Below, piece by piece: positions 8,040-17,232 of a stretch of 64,000 nucleotides of DNA. Position numbers and translations under genes: made by a program. The stretch covers positions 1,054,001 through 1,118,000 of the forward strand of contig NZ_AP023415.1 of NCBI RefSeq assembly GCF_018326305.1, written 5' to 3'. Origin of the DNA: Vescimonas fastidiosa (GTDB lineage: Bacteria > Bacillota > Clostridia > Oscillospirales > Oscillospiraceae). The notes beneath the pieces were generated by a model. The model did not search any database. It worked only from the letters and a program-made list of their open reading frames with translations, and was not told where the DNA came from. The first letter of the stretch is position 1. Each line of letters opens with the position of its first letter.

Positions 8040-10325
8040 TTAAAGCCTGCCCCGGTTCATTTGGATAAATTCCCGGTAGTCGCTGAATTTCATAGGCTTG
8101 GAGAAATAGTAGCCCTGGATGACATCGCAGCCCATTTCCTCCATCTGCCGGAAGGTCTCCGCGTCCTCCACACCCTCCTGGGTGATTTTCGGACTGAGCT
8201 TATGGGCCATATCGATAACACTTTGCAGGAGCAGCTTATCCCGGTCGGGATGGGGGCCGGAGGCCAGAAGCTCCTTGTCGATTTTAATTTCATCGAAGTC
8301 CAGGACCTTCAGGGCCGCAAAGGAGGAATAGCCCGTGCCGAAGTCGTCCAGGGAGCACAGGAAGCCCGCCTCGTGAAGCTCCCGCATGACCCCGGAGAGA
8401 TACTCGTAATTCTCGTAGGCAAAGCTCTCGGTAAACTCCACGGTGATGAACCGGTCCCGAATACCGAACTTCTGCTTAATGCGCTTATAGTACTCCAAAA
8501 AATCCGGCTGGATGGCCGTGACCCGGGACACATTCACGGAGAAGGGATAGATCGGCTCTCCCTTTTTGGCCGTGCTGGCCGCATTCTCGCAGGCCTTGTA
8601 AAACACGAAGCGGTCCAGGTTGTTGATAAAGCCGTTTTCCTCGAAAATAGGGAGGAATTCACCGGGGGTGCGGTAGCGGTCGATCTTGGTGTCGAACCAA
8701 CGAACCAAAATTTCGCTGCCGTCCATGCCGCCGCGCTTCAGGTTATATTTGGGCTGGTAGAAAATGTGGAACTCGTTGTTTTCAAAGGCCCGCTGCATAC
8801 GGCCCTCGATCTCGGCCTTCTTCAGGTAGTTATCCCGGAGGGTGTCCCCGTAGAACTCCAGAGAGACGGCACCGGTCTTGAAGGTGGGCTTGGCGTCCAC
8901 AATGTTGAGCTTGTCGATCATTTGACCCACGCTCCGGTCCTCCTCCCGGCCCACCTCGTAAATGCTGTAAGAAATGTGCAGCTTATACTCGTCGTCCTGG
9001 GGGAATTTATAGCGCACCACCTGCCTGTACAGGCCGTCCAGTCGGCTGGTCAGGGCCTTTTTCTCCCGGTAGTGGAGCAGGAGCAGATAGTGCCCGTCTC
9101 CAGCATAGGCAAAGGTCTCGGAGACCAGCATGGCCTGAGCGCAGCAGTTGCGCAGGAACCGCAGCACCGCCCGGTTCTGCCGGTCGCCGAACTGCTCGGA
9201 GATATAGCGGAAGTTGTTCACCCGGAGCATGACGATGGCAAATTGGGTCCCCTTGAGCCGATTCACGATGCTCTGGGCCTCCGCCTCGAAGCCGGAGCGG
9301 GTGAGGCAGTCCAGGTCTGCGTCCACGGTAGTGAGGGTCTTTATTTTTCGGTTCGTGCGGATGCGGTCCACAATGGCAAAGGCCAAAAAGCCCAGGAGCA
9401 TCAGGCTCAAAAAGGCCACGGTGCCCCAAATGGTATTGAGCACCTGGCGGCCGGAGCCGTAAAGCTCGGTCATCTCATATAGTCCCACCAGGATCAGCCC
9501 GCCGCAGCCGCTGCCCAGAGGGCGGACGGACAGGGCGTACTGCACCGACCCCACCTCCACCACAGCCGACTGCTGCTTCCCGGTGGATAGGGCGGTGGTG
9601 ATGCGGCTCATGGTGTCCCCGTCGGTGATGATCTGCTTAAACAGTCCCTCGGTCACGGAGCCAAAACCCGGGTCCACGGCGCTTCCCACCCGGATCTTTT
9701 CCAGGATGATGCCGTCGTGCTTGCACAGCAGCACAAATTCCGAAGCCTGGACGCTGCTGATATACTGGCCGCTCTCCTGAACCAGCGCCTCCAGGGAAAC
9801 CGCCGTGCGCATATACAGCAGCACCACCCCGTCCACATAGGCGGAATTGCAGGGGGCAAACACGCCGAAAACCATGTTGGCATTGTCATACTGGAACAGG
9901 CGGGAGACGGCGCTGCGTTTTGCTTCGGCCAGGTCCGTAAGCTCGCTGTAGCCGGTAACGCTGTCTCCGCCGGGGGTGTAGACCGCGCCATCCTTCGTGT
10001 AGAGTATGGCCACAAATTTGTCCCCGTCGGCCACGCGCATGCCGGAGCCCGTGCTGCGCAGCCGCTCCACCGCCCCCTCTAAGGACCCGGCCTCGCTGAC
10101 CTCTGAGGCGCAGTAATCCGCCCGCATTTTCAGGGCACCGAACTGCTCCTGCAGCTGTACCGCCTGCTCCCCGGCATAGTTTTCCGCCCGGTCCAGGGCC
10201 TGGCGGTCGATGCTCTGGAGATAGCCGCTGCTCACGGAAAACAGATGGATGAGGAAGGACATGCACAGGATCACAATGAGGGTAAAGATCGACGCCTTTC
10301 CGTATTTGGCCAGGAATTTATTCAT
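8040..10325 (-). CDS. Membrane GGDEF/EAL protein, probable c-di-GMP phosphodiesterase
   Basis: This 761-residue protein has an N-terminal membrane segment (13-33), an extracytoplasmic sensor-like region of about 260 residues, a second membrane segment near 300, a GGDEF domain and a C-terminal EAL domain. The GGDEF signature is degraded to AGDGH, so cyclase activity is unlikely. The EAL domain keeps its catalytic set: EILVRW in place of EALLRW, FSVNVS, VEFTES, LDDFGTGYSS, IKIDK, TQEGVED and IQGYYFSKP. It should therefore hydrolyse c-di-GMP, perhaps gated by the degenerate GGDEF domain and the outside sensor. It is the last gene of the riboswitch-led locus and overlaps the preceding peptidase gene by 8 bases. 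Confidence 0.9.
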   Translation of the reverse strand: MNKFLAKYGKASIFTLIVILCMSFLIHLFSVSSGYLQSIDRQALDRAENYAGEQAVQLQEQFGALKMRADYCASEVSEAGSLEGAVERLRSTGSGMRVADGDKFVAILYTKDGAVYTPGGDSVTGYSELTDLAEAKRSAVSRLFQYDNANMVFGVFAPCNSAYVDGVVLLYMRTAVSLEALVQESGQYISSVQASEFVLLCKHDGIILEKIRVGSAVDPGFGSVTEGLFKQIITDGDTMSRITTALSTGKQQSAVVEVGSVQYALSVRPLGSGCGGLILVGLYEMTELYGSGRQVLNTIWGTVAFLSLMLLGFLAFAIVDRIRTNRKIKTLTTVDADLDCLTRSGFEAEAQSIVNRLKGTQFAIVMLRVNNFRYISEQFGDRQNRAVLRFLRNCCAQAMLVSETFAYAGDGHYLLLLHYREKKALTSRLDGLYRQVVRYKFPQDDEYKLHISYSIYEVGREEDRSVGQMIDKLNIVDAKPTFKTGAVSLEFYGDTLRDNYLKKAEIEGRMQRAFENNEFHIFYQPKYNLKRGGMDGSEILVRWFDTKIDRYRTPGEFLPIFEENGFINNLDRFVFYKACENAASTAKKGEPIYPFSVNVSRVTAIQPDFLEYYKRIKQKFGIRDRFITVEFTESFAYENYEYLSGVMRELHEAGFLCSLDDFGTGYSSFAALKVLDFDEIKIDKELLASGPHPDRDKLLLQSVIDMAHKLSPKITQEGVEDAETFRQMEEMGCDVIQGYYFSKPMKFSDYREFIQMNRGRL

Positions 10326-10977
10326 CTGCCTCTCCTCCCTCCTCGTTTCCCCGGTTTTCCTCGGGGGTAAGTCCCTGCTCCTCCAGGCGGCGCACCTCCC
10401 GGGCCACCAGGCGATGGAATTCCTCTTCCGTCAGGGTGTCCTCGTCCTGCTCCTGCAGGGTCTTTACCACCGCGGGAATGAAAACAAATCCGCACACGGC
10501 GAAAAACAGGGCAAACACCAGCACCATGCCCATAGGCGTGGAAAAGAGCCTGCCCAGGGCCGTCATGAGGGGCAGGTTCTTCTCATACACGGCCACAATG
10601 TCCTCCGGCTGCACTGTCCAGGGATCCAGCAGGGACAGGGGGCTGTCCCCGCAGGTCTTATAGCCCTCCGGGGTTTGCTCGGTAATGCGGTGGGTGATGT
10701 AGCTGCCGTACACCGCAGAGCCCGTATCGCGGCAGACAAAGACGATTACATCCCCCACCTGCACCGCCTCTGCCGAGGTACTTTTGGCGAGAATGTAGCT
10801 CTTTTCCGGGATGGTAGGCTGCATACTGGCCGTTTCCACCCATAGGAGGGTACGGTCAAAGAGAAACAGAGTCTGTCCGCTTTTCTTTTGCAGGAAGAAA
10901 AGCAGCGAAGCCGCCACGATCAGCAGCAGAGCCCCGTAGAACAGGATCTGCGAGAGGATTTTCTTGCATTTGTCCAT
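10318..10977 (-). CDS. SipW-type (ER-type) signal peptidase, second of the locus
   Basis: This 219-residue membrane peptidase has an N-terminal transmembrane helix (9-29), the nucleophile motif ETASMQPTI with Ser51, a Ser-His type base in YITHRI (His96) and CGDSP with Asp111. The His instead of Lys marks the S26B/SipW class that processes TasA-like substrates. A second hydrophobic segment (about 135-160) and a long acidic C-terminal tail rich in Glu follow. Its ATG overlaps the stop of the preceding DUF2357-like gene as TAATG, so the two are translationally coupled. Its substrate could be one of the two TasA-like proteins of the locus. Confidence 0.85.
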   Translation of the reverse strand: MDKCKKILSQILFYGALLLIVAASLLFFLQKKSGQTLFLFDRTLLWVETASMQPTIPEKSYILAKSTSAEAVQVGDVIVFVCRDTGSAVYGSYITHRITEQTPEGYKTCGDSPLSLLDPWTVQPEDIVAVYEKNLPLMTALGRLFSTPMGMVLVFALFFAVCGFVFIPAVVKTLQEQDEDTLTEEEFHRLVAREVRRLEEQGLTPEENRGNEEGGEADE

Positions 10978-13466
10978 TATTCGTTATCCTTGTTGTCTTT
11001 TTTCCGGCGCAGGAGCCGGGCCAGAAAACCGGTCTTTTCCGCCGGAGGCGGGACAGGCTCCGGGTTTTCCCGGCTGTCGGCCAGGAAGCCGCCTACATCG
11101 TCCAGACCCTTTTGGGCCGGGCGGCTGTAATCCATGGCGGCGGGATACTGTATCGGCGGAAGCAGGTGCTCCTCCTCCCCGCTCTCCGTCTCCCTGTCGG
11201 CAGCGGACGCCGGTGCTGTGGCGGCGGGGCTGAAATAGTCGGCGGTATGGACCTGCTTCTCCGGGGTAGCCTGGGCATCCGTAAGCTCCTCCGGGGCCGG
11301 AATGGTCTCCCAGGCGCCGGGGGTCATCTCCTCCCCCTCCGGCTCCCCGCAGGTGACGATGGGTAAGATCTCCTCCCGGGCCGGGGTAGGCTTGGCAGGC
11401 TGGGCCCGCTCCGGCTTTTGGGCCGGGCGCACCAGGCCCCGGTCCAGCAGTTCCTCAAAGGGCAGCGGCTCATATTGGGCGGTGTCGAAGGTCTGCTCCG
11501 GCTCCGTTTTTTTCAGGTCAAATTTCTTTTCCAGGCGCTCTATCAGCTTCCGGGCCGCAGCAAGCTGGCCATCGGTTTTTATCCGCAGCAGAGTGGGTGT
11601 GGCGGCGTAGCGCTTCACGGCGGACACATCCGTCACCTTAAATGCCTTGGGCAGCTTCCCGGGCTCCAAAGCGATGTAGAGCAGGACCTCCCCCGCCTTA
11701 ATGGTAAGCCGGGCCAGCACCGTCTTGCCCAGGTAGAAGGCATAATTGGTGCGTCGAGGGATCATCTTCACGGTCTCGTAGCTGCGCAGGGCGTCCACCA
11801 GCTGGGCAAACCGGGCCTTGGCAGCTTCGTCCGCCAGGCGCAGACGGGCCTCCATATCCTTTTCCAAGCGAAGGTTGCTCTCCCGGGCGTCGTAGAACGC
11901 GGCAGCCTTCAGAGCCACCTGCACGGCAAAGGCCATGTCCCGGGGCTGCCGGGGCGCAGCGGGCTGCACCGCTGTAAAGTCCTCCGCCTCTACCGGGTCC
12001 GCCTCGTCCTCTACGGTGAGGGTAAGCCGGGCGTTCAGGGTAGGCGAGGTAGCCGAGGTGAGGATATTTTCCTCTGTCCGCTCGTCGCTGCTGCGGCAAA
12101 ACTCCAGATACTGGGCCGCCGCCGCGCCGAATAGCCCTCCCACATACTTCTGGTCCGGCTGCAGGATCGTCTCCTCCACCGTGAGGCCGCAGCCGCTCTC
12201 CTCGTAGCTTTGCAGGTAGGTCCACAGGTCCAGGCACTGGCGGAAATACTTGTTTTTCAGGATGGCATTGGTGCGCAGGATAGGGGGCTTCACATAATTG
12301 CGCCCCATCTCCCGAACGAAGTCCGACTCTATATAGGCCCGGGTGATGTCGTTAAGCTGCTCCACCCGCTTCCACAGACGAGAGCCGAAATAGCTTTTCT
12401 GCACGCCCTTGACATCGGTTATCTTCTCCGAGCGCTGGATGTTGATGGTCACCAGGGACTTGGCCTGGCCGTGGTAAAAGGAATCCGTGAAGCGGACGCT
12501 GCTGATGCGCTCGTCCACGCCGTTTTCCAGGGCAATGCGGTAGCGCTCGCTGACGAAGAAATAGAGGTTTGCCAGCAGCGTATTGAGGAACTTATTTTCA
12601 TAGGTGAGGATAGAATCCTCCCGGATGATATTGAGCATCTTGGAGGGGGTCACATCGTCGCCGTCCACGCTGGAGATAAAGTCCGTGTGCTGGCAGAGAT
12701 GGGCCACGGAGCGTCCGGTGATCTTCCGTGTCAGCTCCATGGGGCGAATCTCCTCCGTCTCGGCAATGAAGTGCGAGGGCCGACGCAGAAGCTCGTCGAT
12801 GGCGGGCAGGGCCTGCTCAATGCGCTCCACCCAGCCCTCGTCCAGGGCGCGGAGCATCTTCTTTTCGCTGAGCTTGATGGTCGCTTCTCCTGCAGAGAGG
12901 GCCGAGAGGACCTCCACGAACTCCCCCTCTTCGCCGCTGTATTTACCGGTGGGACGGATAAGGCCCCGGCGCAGCAGAGACTCGAAGCTGTCCCCGGGGA
13001 AGCTCTCCGGGGCAAAAACTGCCGCCGGGGCGTCCTTTTCCCGCAGATCCAGGGTGGCAGCCAGGTCGGTCCATTTTTTCAGGGCGTTTTTCAGTGCGCC
13101 CTCGCTTTTCAGCGGGAGCAGGGCGGGGGTTTTTTCAAACCGGCGCAGCTGGGACACATCCTGGGCCTTATACCGGGGGCCGGAGGCCGCCTCTGCGCTT
13201 TGGGCCAAAAGCAGGCACAGGCTGTCCTCAAAAAAAGCAAGGGCGGCTATACGCTTGCCGCCCGCCGTGAAATAGATGCCGGTCCAGGCTGTGCGGTAGC
13301 GCACGCCGCTGAAAGACAGCAGGGCGTTGGCCGCTGCCGCGCAGCTTTCCTTGACGCTCTCCTGGGAGAGCATCATCTGCGCGGAAAAGGACAGGCTGAA
13401 GCGGGCGCGAAGGGTGGGATCGGACAGAGCGCGGGTATTCTCTATTTCAAAAGCTGTGGTGGCCAT
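10977..13466 (-). CDS. DUF2357-like partner of the McrB-like AAA+ protein
   Basis: This 829-residue cytoplasmic-looking protein has a central region (about 230-480) resembling DUF2357, with TPSKMLNIIREDSILTYENK, the usual TPENR-like core found in partners of McrB-like ATPases. I see no clear PD-(D/E)xK nuclease motif. The N-terminus (about 20-190) and the segment around 540-720 are two copies of one domain (pattern TGIYFTAGGKRIAAL...YKAQDVSQLRRF versus FYLGKTVLARL...FKVTDVSAVKRYA) also found in other Clostridial proteins. The C-terminal 110 residues are Pro/Glu/Ala-rich and probably disordered. AGGAGGG precedes the ATG. It directly follows the AAA+ gene (20 bases). Function unknown; a structural or remodelling role is inferred. 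Confidence 0.7.
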   Translation of the reverse strand: MATTAFEIENTRALSDPTLRARFSLSFSAQMMLSQESVKESCAAAANALLSFSGVRYRTAWTGIYFTAGGKRIAALAFFEDSLCLLLAQSAEAASGPRYKAQDVSQLRRFEKTPALLPLKSEGALKNALKKWTDLAATLDLREKDAPAAVFAPESFPGDSFESLLRRGLIRPTGKYSGEEGEFVEVLSALSAGEATIKLSEKKMLRALDEGWVERIEQALPAIDELLRRPSHFIAETEEIRPMELTRKITGRSVAHLCQHTDFISSVDGDDVTPSKMLNIIREDSILTYENKFLNTLLANLYFFVSERYRIALENGVDERISSVRFTDSFYHGQAKSLVTINIQRSEKITDVKGVQKSYFGSRLWKRVEQLNDITRAYIESDFVREMGRNYVKPPILRTNAILKNKYFRQCLDLWTYLQSYEESGCGLTVEETILQPDQKYVGGLFGAAAAQYLEFCRSSDERTEENILTSATSPTLNARLTLTVEDEADPVEAEDFTAVQPAAPRQPRDMAFAVQVALKAAAFYDARESNLRLEKDMEARLRLADEAAKARFAQLVDALRSYETVKMIPRRTNYAFYLGKTVLARLTIKAGEVLLYIALEPGKLPKAFKVTDVSAVKRYAATPTLLRIKTDGQLAAARKLIERLEKKFDLKKTEPEQTFDTAQYEPLPFEELLDRGLVRPAQKPERAQPAKPTPAREEILPIVTCGEPEGEEMTPGAWETIPAPEELTDAQATPEKQVHTADYFSPAATAPASAADRETESGEEEHLLPPIQYPAAMDYSRPAQKGLDDVGGFLADSRENPEPVPPPAEKTGFLARLLRRKKDNKDNE

Positions 13467-13486
13467 ATCCGTCCCACCCTCCTATT

Positions 13487-15055
13487 TTAATACATTTTCT
13501 GCAGACGCTGCAGATACTCGATGCTCTCGGCCATAGCGCCGGGGCCGAAGAGGGAGTCCATCATAGCGATGAGCCCGCGAATTTCGCCCCGGATCAGGGA
13601 GAGGTTGAGGCTTTCAAACTTACGGAAAACCTTGGTAACAAAGATGTAGTCGATGGCCTCCGTCTCGGTGCCGCCGCAGGCGATGTAAACCGGCACGAAG
13701 TCCTTTAGCTGCTTCATAATACGGTTGCCGAAGGCAATGCGGAAATGCTGGATAACATACAGGTCCAGCTTTTCGATCTTGTCCAGAGCCTCCCGGCTCA
13801 CGGGGAAGTCCAGCTTGGCCTGCTCATACAGCCGCTCCACCTCGGAATAGGCGATCTTCTTGGCCGGGGTCTTGGGGGCCTCAAAGGGGATGCCCTTGCT
13901 GTCAAGGTTGATGACGAAGGCACGGTCATAGACCTTGTCGGAGACGGAGAAGGTGGAGTCATCGTTGTTGATGGTGCCGATGTACCAGACATTCTGGGGA
14001 ATTTGCAGGAATCCGTCCCGCAGATGGGCCGGGTCGTTCTCCCAGGAGGAGGGCACCAGCTCAATGCGCCACTCGTCGGGGTTGGGCATTTCCAGCACCG
14101 AGAGCATCTCGGCGAAGTAATACTCCACCCGGGAGATGTTCATTTCGTCCAGAATGACCAGGTTAATTTCGTCGTTGTACCCGGCCTCGTAGATTCGCCG
14201 CAGCACATCGGTCTCGTTGAATTTTTTTGTAAATTCATTAAAATAGCCGAACAGCTCGTTGCGGTCCCGCCAGGAGGGCTGCACGGAGGCGATGGTGGCG
14301 TCATTTTGGAAGTATTTGCCCATCATGTACGGCAGCGAGGTTTTACCGGTACCGGAGATACCCTGGAGGATCACCAGCTTCGTGCAGGCAAAGCCGGAGA
14401 GCATCAAGCGGATGGTGCGCTCATCGTAGTACAGGCCGTTGTTGGTGCAGGCGAAGTTGCGCATATCCTCGCAGATGTCCCGGAGGGTCATGCCCCGCTC
14501 ATAGACCGGGGGCGTGTAGTAAATATACTTCTCGTCCACGGCGGCCAGGCGGGTAAAGCGGGCGGCCGGGGCGGCGGGCAGGTTGGCCTGGGGCTGCTCC
14601 GAATCCTGCTCCTCGGCAGGCTCCTCGGTAGACTCCATAAGCTCCTTGAACTGGTCATAGGACAGTCCCGCCTGTGAGACCTTCAGCTGCATGATCCGCT
14701 CCTTTTCGGAGGTCAGGCGCAGGACATCCCGGTGCAGGTCGGCGATTTCCTCCAAAAGGTCCTCGTTTCCCACGATGCCGCGGCGGAAGCGGATGTACTT
14801 CCGCACGGCCAGCACGGCCAGGAAGATGACCCCCGCCCACACGGCCAGCACCAGCAGGAACGCCAGAATGGAGAATATCCAGTCGAACACGCCAAAGTTA
14901 GGTGCCTCGTCGGCCCAGATTTTGAAGTAATAGGGCAGGTTAAAAATCTTGATGATGCCCAGGACGATCCCCTTAACGACCATCAGGACGCCGCCCAGCA
15001 TATTGTCAAAAAAGGCCTTGAACCAGGTCAGAAAGCCGTATAAAAAGTCATGCAT
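13487..15055 (-). CDS. Membrane-anchored McrB-like AAA+ NTPase
   Basis: This 522-residue protein has two N-terminal hydrophobic segments (about 20-40 and 58-85), a coiled-coil/linker region (95-170) and a C-terminal AAA+ domain of the McrB/dynein-related type. Walker A is GISGTGKT at 232-239, Walker B is LVILDEMN at 299-306, and the later GTINNDD...VYDRAF resembles the McrB sensor segment. Classical McrB drives a restriction endonuclease; here it is anchored to the membrane, sits among export genes and has a DUF2357-like partner instead of a recognisable nuclease. I infer that it remodels or assembles something at the membrane. Confidence 0.8.
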   Translation of the reverse strand: MHDFLYGFLTWFKAFFDNMLGGVLMVVKGIVLGIIKIFNLPYYFKIWADEAPNFGVFDWIFSILAFLLVLAVWAGVIFLAVLAVRKYIRFRRGIVGNEDLLEEIADLHRDVLRLTSEKERIMQLKVSQAGLSYDQFKELMESTEEPAEEQDSEQPQANLPAAPAARFTRLAAVDEKYIYYTPPVYERGMTLRDICEDMRNFACTNNGLYYDERTIRLMLSGFACTKLVILQGISGTGKTSLPYMMGKYFQNDATIASVQPSWRDRNELFGYFNEFTKKFNETDVLRRIYEAGYNDEINLVILDEMNISRVEYYFAEMLSVLEMPNPDEWRIELVPSSWENDPAHLRDGFLQIPQNVWYIGTINNDDSTFSVSDKVYDRAFVINLDSKGIPFEAPKTPAKKIAYSEVERLYEQAKLDFPVSREALDKIEKLDLYVIQHFRIAFGNRIMKQLKDFVPVYIACGGTETEAIDYIFVTKVFRKFESLNLSLIRGEIRGLIAMMDSLFGPGAMAESIEYLQRLQKMY

Positions 15056-15135
15056 AGCAGATTTTCCTTACAATTTCAGTGCGGATTGGTGTGTATGTAG
15101 GGTCTTAACCCAGGAATGCGGTGTACCTCGGGGCG

Positions 15136-15876
15136 TTAAGACTTGATTTCCTCGTTATTGTTTTCCTTCTCCTGCTGCTTTTTCAGGTACTCCTCCACGG
15201 CCCTTTGGCGGATAAGCTCCTCATCGGCGGCGGAGATGACCTTCTTGCCGGAGTTCTTCACAGACATAAAGGCCATAACGAACTTCACAAGCTGATAGAT
15301 AAAGAACAGGATAAGCGGCAGCAGGATGCACACGCCGAAGCCCACCTGGGTGCTCAAGAAGTCCAGCACCTTGCCCAGGGCGGGAATCTTAGAGCCGGTG
15401 TACACGGCGATGATGGTGCCGCGGCTGACCTGGCCGCCGTCCACCAGGTCGTTGTTGTCGCCCTTGGTGGTAACAGAGACCAAGGTGCCGTTTTCGTTGC
15501 GCTCCACGGCCACGATACGGTGGGTGTTATAGTCCACGGTGTCAGAGCCGTCCAGCTTCATCTCGAAGGTGATGATGTCCCCCACCTCCAGGGCGTCAAG
15601 GGCGGCGTCGTCCTCGGCAATGTACTTGCTCAGGAGCATGGTGCCAGCGGAGAAGCCGGCGGGCTTGTCGGCAGGGACGCCGGCAGGCTTTTCCGCGTCC
15701 ATGGACTCGGTTTTCACATTCAGAAAGCAGGTGCTTCCCACGGTGGGGACATTTTTTGCGTTGGTGCCGGCGGAGACGGCCACAATGGACACGCCTACGC
15801 ACAAAACCACCAGCACCCAGATAAGCACATCCACCACGGTGCCGATGATTTTCTTTGTATTTTTCTTTTTTTCCAT
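15136..15876 (-). CDS. SipW-type signal peptidase, first of the locus
   Basis: This 246-residue peptidase has an N-terminal membrane helix (11-35), a catalytic Ser58 in VKTESMDA, His119 in NTHRIV and Asp140 in TKGDNND, the Ser/His/Asp set of SipW-type enzymes. A C-terminal membrane helix (about 178-200) and a charged Lys/Glu tail follow. Unusually, the loop just after the nucleophile carries an insert with a KPAGV/KPAGF repeat (63-74), where most homologues go directly to the substrate-binding strand. AAAGGAG lies 9 bases before the ATG. It immediately follows the TasA-like gene, the usual arrangement of enzyme and substrate. Confidence 0.88.
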   Translation of the reverse strand: MEKKKNTKKIIGTVVDVLIWVLVVLCVGVSIVAVSAGTNAKNVPTVGSTCFLNVKTESMDAEKPAGVPADKPAGFSAGTMLLSKYIAEDDAALDALEVGDIITFEMKLDGSDTVDYNTHRIVAVERNENGTLVSVTTKGDNNDLVDGGQVSRGTIIAVYTGSKIPALGKVLDFLSTQVGFGVCILLPLILFFIYQLVKFVMAFMSVKNSGKKVISAADEELIRQRAVEEYLKKQQEKENNNEEIKS

Positions 15877-15996
15877 TCCCGTTTAGCTCCTTTGTATGAT
15901 TTGAGGAGTGCGATGCTTGCTTTTGTAGGGTATTGCGGCTTCCCGCAGCAGGGCCGGGGCTTTGCCTGCAGCTCGGGTGCGGGAGATACGCCGGTC

Positions 15997-16073
15997 GGCG
16001 GGGTGATAGCGCCCCGCCCTACGGATGCATAGACAAAGGATGTGTAGGGCGGGCTGCCCCCAGCCCGCCGGGG
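15997..16073. repeat. Two GTAGGG-type palindromes between sipW and tasA-like genes
   Basis: A reverse-oriented copy (15997-16023, GGCGGGGTGATAGCGCCCCGCC then CTAC in outline) is followed by a forward copy from 16044 (GTAGGGCGGGCTGCCCCCAG, arms GGCGGGCTG/CAGCCCGCC). They occupy the 249-base gap inside the riboswitch-led locus, where they could act as a partial attenuator between the highly expressed fibre gene and its downstream genes. Confidence 0.7.
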
Positions 16074-16125
16074 CCGGGGATTTCCCCCCGCAGCGCCCCC
16101 CAGGGCGCCGCAGGGAGATTTATAA

Positions 16126-16854
16126 TTAGATACCCAGGTCGAAGGTCAGCTTAACCGTACCCTGGAGCTTATTCGCTGTAGCTGCTGCATTAAAATAGTC
16201 ACTGTTTACATTATCAGATGTACCGTCAATATATGTATAAACAGTAACTTTAACAGAAGTCGCAGAAGTCAGGGAAACAGTTGCCGTGCCCTGCGTAGTG
16301 GTGTCATTTAGCAGAATGGGCTCCTGTGCATCGCCGACAAACACAGCTGTAGAAATAGCAGCATCATCTCCGGCTGCCTTCTCAAAAGCAATGGAAAGGG
16401 TCTTATTACTGGCAGGTTCGGAGTCCTTTGAAAGAGTCAGCCAAAACTCGCTCTTCTGCATATAGTCTCCATTCCCGAGGGCAATCGTCTTTCTACCCAA
16501 TACCGCATCCGTCGCATGATTGCCGTTTTTATTATTTGCGGTATACCATGTCTTTGCGTCAATTTTATTGGTGTTGTCTGTGTCACTGGCGATTTCAGTT
16601 TCAGTATAGGCACAGGGGTAAACAGTTGCTGCAGCTGCATTAGTTTCCTTGGTAATTGCAGAAGTTTCCTTACTTGTGCTATTGTCCTTAGTATCAATCA
16701 GCAGATAAGTTGCATTGGACTTGGCAGTCACTTGCATGTTCGTGGCCGTAACAGTGGTGTTCATCGAAAACCACGCATAGGTGGAGGTTCCCACGAAGAG
16801 TGCCGAGACCAGCAGCATACACAGGGCGGGAATCAATTTTCTGAACTTTTTCAT
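16126..16854 (-). CDS. SipW-dependent TasA/camelysin-like exported protein
   Basis: This 242-residue secreted protein starts with a basic n-region and hydrophobic core (MKKFRKLIP, 8-22) followed by the SipW-substrate hallmark TSTYAWFSMNTTVTA (23-37); cleavage is expected near residues 25-30. The mature part is Thr/Asn/Ala-rich, without cysteine apart from the region around Cys80, and compatible with a beta-rich TasA-like fibre subunit. It is clearly more AT-rich and uses rarer codons than its neighbours, which suggests recent acquisition or diversifying selection. GAGGAAAA precedes the ATG. The next gene is the SipW peptidase expected to process it. Confidence 0.82.
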   Translation of the reverse strand: MKKFRKLIPALCMLLVSALFVGTSTYAWFSMNTTVTATNMQVTAKSNATYLLIDTKDNSTSKETSAITKETNAAAATVYPCAYTETEIASDTDNTNKIDAKTWYTANNKNGNHATDAVLGRKTIALGNGDYMQKSEFWLTLSKDSEPASNKTLSIAFEKAAGDDAAISTAVFVGDAQEPILLNDTTTQGTATVSLTSATSVKVTVYTYIDGTSDNVNSDYFNAAATANKLQGTVKLTFDLGI

Positions 16855-17232
16855 TTGTTTTTCCTCGCTTTTCTTTAGTTTTTGTATTTATCCAAACCGT
16901 CTCAGTACGAAGTCGGACGGTGAAGGAACGAAATAGTAAGGGGAAAGATAGCCTCCCTTGCCTAAAGGGAGAGAGACCCGCGGCGGGTTTCCGTGGGTCG
17001 CAAGGGGTACAGGTGGGACGGGAGCAGAAGGCGTGTCCCGCCCCACCGGGAAAAGAGGGTCTATTTTGAGGGGTCCCATAACTGCCGCAGCGGGGTCCCT
17101 CGCCGCGCTTTTGCGCGGGAATGGAAACGCATCGGACGCTATGGCGAAGGACCCCGTGAGCAGTTGGGGTAAGTTAGGGGTACGGCGGGGCGGGGCGTCG
17201 GGAACGCCGCCCCCTACGGGGGTGTGCGGGAG
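16855..17232. repeat. Non-coding 378-bp gap with palindromic repeats
   Basis: No plausible gene is present. It contains a CCTTGCCTAAAGGG-type hairpin (from about 16969), a GTGGGACGG/CCGCCCCAC pair around 17012-17048, and a reverse-oriented GTAGGGG-type palindrome near 17185-17222. I see no convincing sigma-A promoter for the downstream tasA-like gene, so transcription probably continues from the riboswitch promoter. Confidence 0.6.

Noticed and set aside
10977..15055. McrBC restriction-modification system
   Set aside because: The AAA+ protein is membrane-anchored, no nuclease motif is seen in the partner, and the genes are embedded in an export locus without methyltransferase or specificity genes.
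16855..17232. Independent promoter for the tasA-like gene
   Set aside because: AT-rich hexamers exist near 16890-16935 but no -35/-10 pair with acceptable spacing was convincing; the region is dominated by repeats.
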